From an uncultured Alistipes sp. (GTDB lineage Bacteria; Bacteroidota; Bacteroidia; Bacteroidales; Rikenellaceae), in contig CAAGLB010000138.1 of assembly GCA_900770635.1 (NCBI GenBank), positions 1-64,000 on the forward strand: a stretch of DNA of 64,000 nt, in the 5' to 3' direction. The position numbers and the translations under genes were made by a program. Below, in pieces: positions 58,951-64,000 of this stretch. Position 1 is the stretch's first letter; the number at the start of each line of letters is the position of its first letter. Below the pieces are notes generated by a model. That model was given only the letters and a program-made list of their open reading frames with translations. It did no database searches and was not told where the DNA came from.

Positions 58951-59481
58951 TTACTTTACAGCCAACTGGCCCTCATAATCAAGCGACACGCTCTCTCCAT
59001 CGGCAAGCGTGAAGTAGGCAGTTATATGATACCAGACATAGCCCGACTCGTGCTCGCTATCAGCCTCAACATAGGCACTACCCTCAACAAAGCGATGCAA
59101 ATCCTCGCTACCCGAGAATAGCAGGTAGGTGTAATCCTGACAACAAGTCATCGCAGAGCCGTCGCCAAGATTGTAGAGACCCGAAGCTACATGGTCGTTG
59201 CTAAGGTCGCAGTAGCAGTCGATATACAGAGTATTGCCCGTCACAGCGTCGTAGAACGATAGGTAGTCGTTGCGCAAGCCATTTGTCTGCATTGTGTATA
59301 CACTTGCCGACAAACTATCGCTAAAATGATATGTGCCCTCAGGATAGTCGGGCGCAGGCTCTGGCTCTGGCTGTGGGTTATCCACAGGGTTATCGGGGAT
59401 ATCAGGTGTAACCTCCTTATCACCACACGATACAAACAATATAGCTGCGACAAGCGCAACGAGACATAGAAAACGATTCAT
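58951..59481 (-). CDS. Small lipoprotein
   Basis: 176 residues. Lipobox LFVSC gives Cys19, followed by GDKEVTPDIPDNP and a Pro/Glu-rich linker. A single beta-rich domain (~65-176) with YPEGTYHFSDSL and DGESVSLDYEGQLAV resembles the C-terminal part of the 62089 protein (IPDGEYRFD; YHVTFEGDYSL). The ATG at 59479-59481 is chosen because upstream codons lack a signal and cover the promoter. First gene of a probable small-E-D unit. Confidence 0.75.
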   Translation of the reverse strand: MNRFLCLVALVAAILFVSCGDKEVTPDIPDNPVDNPQPEPEPAPDYPEGTYHFSDSLSASVYTMQTNGLRNDYLSFYDAVTGNTLYIDCYCDLSNDHVASGLYNLGDGSAMTCCQDYTYLLFSGSEDLHRFVEGSAYVEADSEHESGYVWYHITAYFTLADGESVSLDYEGQLAVK

Positions 59482-59497
59482 AAGCAAATAATTTTGG

Positions 59498-59505
59498 CAA
59501 ATATA
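59498..59505 (-). promoter_or_regulatory. -7 promoter element of the small lipoprotein-E(-D) unit
   Basis: TATATTTG on the minus strand, 17 bp before the ATG at 59481. The leader is ~10-12 nt. Confidence 0.65.
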
Positions 59506-59577
59506 CGAAAAAAATCTTTTCGGCGCAACAACCCACCTATCGAATTGATGTTCAGCATTTGTTGACATAGGCCCAAT

Positions 59578-59628
59578 AAAAAAGTTCCGAACAAACCGCA
59601 CACTTAGTACGGCTTGCTCGGAACTCGT
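59578..59628 (-). terminator. Terminator of lipoprotein F
   Basis: On the minus strand an interrupted stem GTTCCGAGCAAGCCG / CGGTTTGTTCGGAAC is followed by TTTTTT, 40 bp after the stop. Confidence 0.8.
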
Positions 59629-59666
59629 TTATCGCAACGCCCGAGGCGTGCTACATATTACATGAA

Positions 59667-61871
59667 TTACATGTAGAAAGGACGAACGTAAGAGCTGATG
59701 CGCTTTACTGAAGCCTTAGCCTGAACTGGAGCCTCAGCCTTAACCTCAGCCTGTGGCTGGGCAACCTCAACTGGCTGAACATCAAGAGTCATGCCTACCT
59801 CACCGAATACGAGTGACTCAGGAAGAGCGATTGAGCTCTTAGCAGCGTTGATCTCATTAACAAGAGCCTTCAAATCCTCGATGTTACCCTTGTTCTCAAC
59901 AGTTGCGATAGTGTAGCAACGACCAAGGGCACCTGGGTTACCATTGTTGTCTACTGCGTAAGCAAATGCAGTCTGATCCTCATCCCAGTTAACTACGTAG
60001 AATGAGTATGGCTGAGACTGAGTAATCTTCTGCCATGTGCCGCTCAAAGTACCCCAAAGCATTGCATCAGGATATGCAGATGCATTGGTTACATCGTCGC
60101 CGGCCATAGAACCAAAGAGTGTACGAGCGCCATCGAAGTTGCCATACTTAACAACGGTGATAGCCTTACCCTTAGTTGCTGCTGGCTGACCAAAAATAGC
60201 ACCATTCTCATCGTCACCTGACCAGCTACCAACGAACTCTACGGTTGGGTTAACCTCGCCGAGCTTGCCAGTAGTTGCAACGTTCTCAAATGTATGAACC
60301 TTAACAACATGACCTGTCTCTGGTGAAAGTGCCATTACGAAACCTGAGCATGTAGTCTCAGGAGCCAAACCTGAAGCTGCAGCGGTGTAAGCACCACGGT
60401 AGTAGTACATGCTTAGAACCTGTGCGATAGTAACTGTAGGATCGAACTGCTGCTGCATCATCATAATCTCATCAAACTGAGCATTAAGCTCCTCAGCAAG
60501 AGCGTTAACATCCAAAGCCTCGTACTCAGAGTTAGGCATTACGTTGAATGTGTAGTATGTTGTAGCCTCAGAAGGGGTTACACCAACAGTGAAACCGTAA
60601 GGAGTAATCTGTGAACCAGTCATTGTGAAGGTAGTATCCTCTGCTGATGGAGCAGGCAAAGTGCGGAATGTAGTCATAACTGGCTCAGTAGTAACACCTC
60701 CAGCGTAACCAAATGCAACAATATAGTAGTCAGTATCAGCAGCGTCGAGCTTATACTTGTATGGGCTATTTGGGCCACCAGTGTAGTCCTGAACACCCTT
60801 ATAAAGCATAGCGCCATTGTTCATCCAACCACCATACATAGCTACAATCTCGTTCATGATATCCTCAGCTGTCTTCTTGCCATCCCATGCGCCAATCATC
60901 CAGCAGAATGTGTCGGTGTTGTTAGATGGGGTAATCAAGATAGCTGCACGCATAGCCTCGATATCGGTTACAGAGATCTCGAATGAGAGCTCAGCAGCCT
61001 TAGCCTCACCTGTAGTGTAGGTTGATGTTGTAAGCTCTGTAGCAATAGTCACCGCACCCTCTGGAGTAACGATGAAACCTGCAACCATGTTGATATACTC
61101 AGAGTTGGCGTTAAGGTTCTTTGCCTGAAGAGTAAGCTGACCCTTGTGGAAGATAGCGTTCATAATCTGGTTGTCGTTATAGCCAGCCTGACGATATGCG
61201 TCGATCTCCATCTGCAAGCAGTAGAGCAAGAACTCCTGCTCTGACATGCGGTAGCTACCCTCTGGATCGGTATAAGCATCGAATGTAGCCTTAGGAACGG
61301 TATAGAAATACCATACATCGTTGTCGTTAGATGGCTTAACGGTGTACTCAGCAGTGTTGCCGTCAACCTTAGTCTCGATCTCGAAAGTTACGTCGAGAGT
61401 AGCAGCAGCCGCTGTAGTAACCTCAGTCTTAGACACCGCTGTGTTAGCAGCATAGTTGTTAGCAGCATCTACACCAAACACGATGATGTAGTAGCGTGAC
61501 TCAGGAGCAAGGCCCTGGAACATACCGTCGGTGATAGCACCCTTGTCAACGATATTAGGCATATACTCAGCCAATGTCTTACCTGTAGCACGAGCCTCAG
61601 CCTCAAGCTCCATCATGAGCGACTCAACGAGGAACTGATCACGTGTGAACTCCTCAACAGTCTCAGCGTCATACAACACGCAAAGGTACTCAGCCTCAAG
61701 GTCCGATGGTGTTACGGTGTAAGCTACTGAAGATGAGGTAACCTCACCTACTGCCACCTCAAATGTCAAGCCCTGTGGATCTTCCGGAGTTGGAGTTGGG
61801 ACAGGCTCGCAAGATACAAATGAAACAGCAAGAGCTGTCATAAGCATAAACAACCAATTGAATTTCTTCAT
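59667..61871 (-). CDS. Large modular lipoprotein (family member F)
   Basis: 734 residues. Lipobox FVSC gives Cys21, followed by EPVPTPTPEDP. There are four modules (~35-152, ~158-290, ~291-407, ~408-535) and a C-terminal domain (~536-690) with GNIEDLKALVNEINAAK and SLVFGEVG. The tail is Ala/Lys/Val-rich (QAEVKAEAPVQAKASVKR). Modules share FEI/VxV...VTPSxxxxxY at the start and AADTDYYIVAFGYAGG at the end. Module 1 matches module 1 of D especially well (EEFTRDQFLVESLMMEL). Function unknown. Confidence 0.8.
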   Translation of the reverse strand: MKKFNWLFMLMTALAVSFVSCEPVPTPTPEDPQGLTFEVAVGEVTSSSVAYTVTPSDLEAEYLCVLYDAETVEEFTRDQFLVESLMMELEAEARATGKTLAEYMPNIVDKGAITDGMFQGLAPESRYYIIVFGVDAANNYAANTAVSKTEVTTAAAATLDVTFEIETKVDGNTAEYTVKPSNDNDVWYFYTVPKATFDAYTDPEGSYRMSEQEFLLYCLQMEIDAYRQAGYNDNQIMNAIFHKGQLTLQAKNLNANSEYINMVAGFIVTPEGAVTIATELTTSTYTTGEAKAAELSFEISVTDIEAMRAAILITPSNNTDTFCWMIGAWDGKKTAEDIMNEIVAMYGGWMNNGAMLYKGVQDYTGGPNSPYKYKLDAADTDYYIVAFGYAGGVTTEPVMTTFRTLPAPSAEDTTFTMTGSQITPYGFTVGVTPSEATTYYTFNVMPNSEYEALDVNALAEELNAQFDEIMMMQQQFDPTVTIAQVLSMYYYRGAYTAAASGLAPETTCSGFVMALSPETGHVVKVHTFENVATTGKLGEVNPTVEFVGSWSGDDENGAIFGQPAATKGKAITVVKYGNFDGARTLFGSMAGDDVTNASAYPDAMLWGTLSGTWQKITQSQPYSFYVVNWDEDQTAFAYAVDNNGNPGALGRCYTIATVENKGNIEDLKALVNEINAAKSSIALPESLVFGEVGMTLDVQPVEVAQPQAEVKAEAPVQAKASVKRISSYVRPFYM

Positions 61872-61979
61872 AGTTTTAGTAAATTATTAAGGTTTTAAAT
61901 ATGTGATTACACGCTGTTAATCAACTGGAAAACAACTTCTGTGCGCAAACAATTCCACAACGAAACATTTTCCATCGTA

Positions 61980-61987
61980 CAAAAATA
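61980..61987 (-). promoter_or_regulatory. -7 promoter element of lipoprotein F
   Basis: TATTTTTG on the minus strand, ~109 bp before the ATG, implying a ~100-nt leader. Confidence 0.5.
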
Positions 61988-62031
61988 CGCTATTTATGTC
62001 TACCAGCAAAATTTTCAGCACCTTTTTTACA

Positions 62032-62071
62032 AAAAAACTAATCCCAACGCACTGTTATGCATTAGGATTAG
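62032..62071 (-). terminator. Terminator of the BACON lipoprotein gene
   Basis: CTAATCC.../...GGATTAG with paired inner bases, followed by TTTTTTT on the minus strand, 18 bp past the stop at 62089. Confidence 0.85.
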
Positions 62072-62088
62072 CCTATCAACTTATATCA

Positions 62089-63378
62089 TTAGTTCAACCT
62101 ACCTGTCCAGTTGAGAGTAATCTTGTTCTGTTGTGGCGCATCATCAAGAGCATCAATAACAACAGTGTGAGTACCATCGCCATTATAGGTGATTGTCACA
62201 CTACCCTCATAAATAGGCGCCTGCGACACACACAGACCATCTTTGTAGACCATAAATAGCGATCCAAGAAGTAGGTCGGCATCGTCGGCTACACGGAAGC
62301 CTGGTATGAAGACACCAGCACGGAAGTCGGGCTTGGTCTCATCCTCGGCAGAGAAGCCTGAATCAACATATCGACCTGTAAAGTCGGTCGTTGAGTTTGA
62401 GAGGTAGTCGATAACAAGATAAGTACCATACTTCATACCGTTGTTGCAGACAAACTCGATAGTCCAGTTGTTGTAGCCACAATTCCAGTAGTCGCCATAG
62501 GAGTTTACACTTGCAGAGCAGTTAGAGACGTCGATAACAGTATCCTTAGTTAGGCTCGACACATAGTCTGTGATGATGCTTGTAGTGAGCGAGTAGTCGC
62601 CCTCAAACGTCACGTGATACTCCCTAGTCTCGACAAAGGCAACAAGCTCAAAGCGGTTGCCACTAACCTTGAGCGAGGCATCTGCCAAAGGTAGCGCCCA
62701 GCCCTCCATCTGGTCATCAACCCACGAGTAGTCGGTATTGCCAATATCGACAATGGTAAACTTTTCGTAGCTCTGAGTAAGGTCAAATCTATACTCGCCA
62801 TCGGGGATACGTACATTATTCTCATCCTCAGGCATAGGGGCAATAAGGTCCAAACGGAAGTACTCGCCGCCAGCCACTGCCGCACCATCGACAAAGCCAT
62901 CTTTGGTGAGAATAATCCAGTAATGACCAATGCCCGTCTTGATATTATCACCATAATAGTTGCCAACAAGCTGATTAGCAGCAACCTCAACAACCTCGAA
63001 CTCGCCCTCATTCAAGCCGCTTGTGCCGGCCTGATGAACATTTATAAACTCCGTCTTATCGCCATAAACAACACGTACCTTTGCATTTCGGTTATAGATG
63101 CCGCTGTTTGGAGCTACCGACACAAGGATAACACCTGCAGTGTTAGTATTGATCTCGATAATCATTGTTGTATCATCAGCATCAGCCGTAACATCGGTGT
63201 AGTCGCCTTCAGTAAGGCTGTAAGTGATAGGGAACACACCACCATCAACACCCACCTCGACACTCTTCTGCGAGGTAATCTCAAATACAAGCTCCTCACC
63301 AGGAGTAACCTGCTGAGGTTCACATGCTGCAAACACAATAGCAACAAGTGCAAACAAAAGTGTAAAAAGTCGTTTCAT
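62089..63378 (-). CDS. BACON-domain lipoprotein
   Basis: 429 residues. Lipobox FAAC gives Cys19, followed by EPQQVTPGEE. An N-terminal BACON/Ig domain (~27-115: KSVEVGVDGGVFPITYSL ... KVRVVYGDKTEFINVHQAG) precedes two related beta domains (~125-270 and ~275-429), each with GxYWI/GxY..D and a SLTT/TV-type closing strand. It is typical of Bacteroidales surface lipoproteins of unknown ligand. It is monocistronic. Confidence 0.82.
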   Translation of the reverse strand: MKRLFTLLFALVAIVFAACEPQQVTPGEELVFEITSQKSVEVGVDGGVFPITYSLTEGDYTDVTADADDTTMIIEINTNTAGVILVSVAPNSGIYNRNAKVRVVYGDKTEFINVHQAGTSGLNEGEFEVVEVAANQLVGNYYGDNIKTGIGHYWIILTKDGFVDGAAVAGGEYFRLDLIAPMPEDENNVRIPDGEYRFDLTQSYEKFTIVDIGNTDYSWVDDQMEGWALPLADASLKVSGNRFELVAFVETREYHVTFEGDYSLTTSIITDYVSSLTKDTVIDVSNCSASVNSYGDYWNCGYNNWTIEFVCNNGMKYGTYLVIDYLSNSTTDFTGRYVDSGFSAEDETKPDFRAGVFIPGFRVADDADLLLGSLFMVYKDGLCVSQAPIYEGSVTITYNGDGTHTVVIDALDDAPQQNKITLNWTGRLN

Positions 63379-63406
63379 CTCGAATAGTTTTAGTTCATTA
63401 GTGGCA

Positions 63407-63414
63407 CAAAGATA
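63407..63414 (-). promoter_or_regulatory. -7 promoter element of the BACON lipoprotein gene
   Basis: TATCTTTG on the minus strand, 29 bp before the ATG at 63378. Confidence 0.7.
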
Positions 63415-63511
63415 ATAAATCTTTGGATAAATTAGTAATTAGGAGTTCGTAATTAGTAATATTTTCCGGTGCAACGCTCTATGACTCACTACTCATTTAC
63501 TCTTTACACAC

Positions 63512-63549
63512 AAAAAAAGGTTGTCCAACCCAAAGGCTGGACAACCCAT
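63512..63549 (-). terminator. Terminator of rplQ
   Basis: GGGTTGTCCAGCC-TTTG-GGTTGGACAACC followed by TTTTTTT on the minus strand, 26 bp past the rplQ stop. It likely ends the ribosomal-protein/rpoA operon. Confidence 0.88.
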
Positions 63550-63574
63550 TATATAAGAAGTTGTAGCAGAAAAA

Positions 63575-64000
63575 TTACATCTTCTTACCTACGTTAGTCT
63601 TCTTAGCACCCTTAGCTGCTGAAGCCTTAGCTGCTGCCTTTGGAGCTGCCTGCTTTGCCTTCTTCTCAGCAACTACTGTTGCATCCTCAACAGCGTCAGT
63701 CTTCTTAGCGCGTGAACGACGTGTCTTTGGCTTAGCCTCAGCTGCTGGAGCTGCTGCCTCACGACCGAATGTGTAAACCTCGTTGAAGTCAACGAACTCG
63801 ATGATACACATATCAGCACCGTCACCAAGACGGAAACCTGTCTTGAGGATACGAGTGTAACCACCTGGACGCTCCATGATCTTAGGAGCGATAGTGCGGA
63901 ACAACTCAGTAACTGCCTCCTTCTGCTTCAAATATGAGAATACCACACGACGTGAGTGAGTAGAATCCTCCTTAGACTTAGTTACAAGAGGCTCGATGAA
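63575..64000 (-). CDS. rplQ: 50S ribosomal protein L17, C-terminal part (cut by window edge)
   Basis: About 142 visible codons; the start lies beyond base 64000. The L17 core is clear (VTELFRTIAPKIMERPGGY, TRILKTGFRLGDGADMCIIEF). It is followed by a ~65-residue low-complexity Ala/Lys-rich tail (KAKQAAPKAAAKASAAKG), longer than the ~127-residue L17 of E. coli. Such tails occur in Bacteroidota. An in-frame GTG within the gene is not the start. Confidence 0.96.
   Translation of the reverse strand, partial: FIEPLVTKSKEDSTHSRRVVFSYLKQKEAVTELFRTIAPKIMERPGGYTRILKTGFRLGDGADMCIIEFVDFNEVYTFGREAAAPAAEAKPKTRRSRAKKTDAVEDATVVAEKKAKQAAPKAAAKASAAKGAKKTNVGKKM

Overview
The window reads as a chromosomal segment of an anaerobic, gut- or mouth-type Bacteroidales bacterium (phylum Bacteroidota). 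The basis is the -33 TTTG / -7 TAnnTTTG promoter grammar in front of most genes, lipid A synthesis (lpxB), CarboxypepD_reg-type TonB receptors, BACON-type lipoproteins, an S46 dipeptidyl-peptidase, an Nfn-type oxidoreductase pair, and DUF4271, DUF3467 and DUF4374 genes. A Rikenellaceae/Alistipes-like host is possible, but genus cannot be set from the sequence alone. No rRNA, CRISPR array, transposase, prophage or plasmid gene was seen.

Layout. 1-650: start of tuf and its upstream tRNA cluster (Thr, Tyr, Gly). 1-9 kb: serine hydrolase, PLP enzyme, DUF308 membrane protein, GH20 hexosaminidase, and a TonB receptor with a His-rich exported protein (possible metal uptake). 9.3-21.3 kb: housekeeping (rpsA, tadA, aspS, lysS, tpiA) interspersed with a second GH20, a TPR protein, a small lipoprotein and a RhuM/Doc toxin-like gene. 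21-31 kb: DPP11-like peptidase, Maf, a porin-like protein, DUF1573, nfnAB, rplS, lpxB and a FAH-like protein. 31-38.5 kb: three very large modular lipoproteins. 39-45.3 kb: two PepSY-like secreted proteins and a xusABC-like xenosiderophore uptake operon. 45.6-53.8 kb: a long minus-strand run (lysE, cmk, ispH, membrane protein, S41 protease, histidine kinase, DUF4271, then hemD, rnpA, yidD). 54-63.4 kb: DUF3467, then five more lipoproteins, three of them large modular paralogues. 63.6-64 kb: end of rplQ.

Two things stand out. First, six copies of a 111-131 bp palindromic element (9238, 11856, 35518, 38810, 38937, 45506). Five end at the stop codon of a minus-strand gene: in four the TAA is part of the element's terminal TAATTT, and in one the element follows directly. 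Terminal repeats and internal hairpins vary in sequence but keep their pairing, which points to a structured, mobile or domesticated 3'-end/terminator element. Second, a family of six 650-940-residue lipoproteins built from 100-130-residue modules, probably displayed on the cell surface and not assigned to any function here. Smaller signals are nine-base-periodic inverted arrays in the same gaps, a structured rplS leader, and probable leaderless mRNAs for the DUF1573 gene and xusC.

Coordinates come from the given sequence. Product names rest on motif recognition by eye, without database searches.
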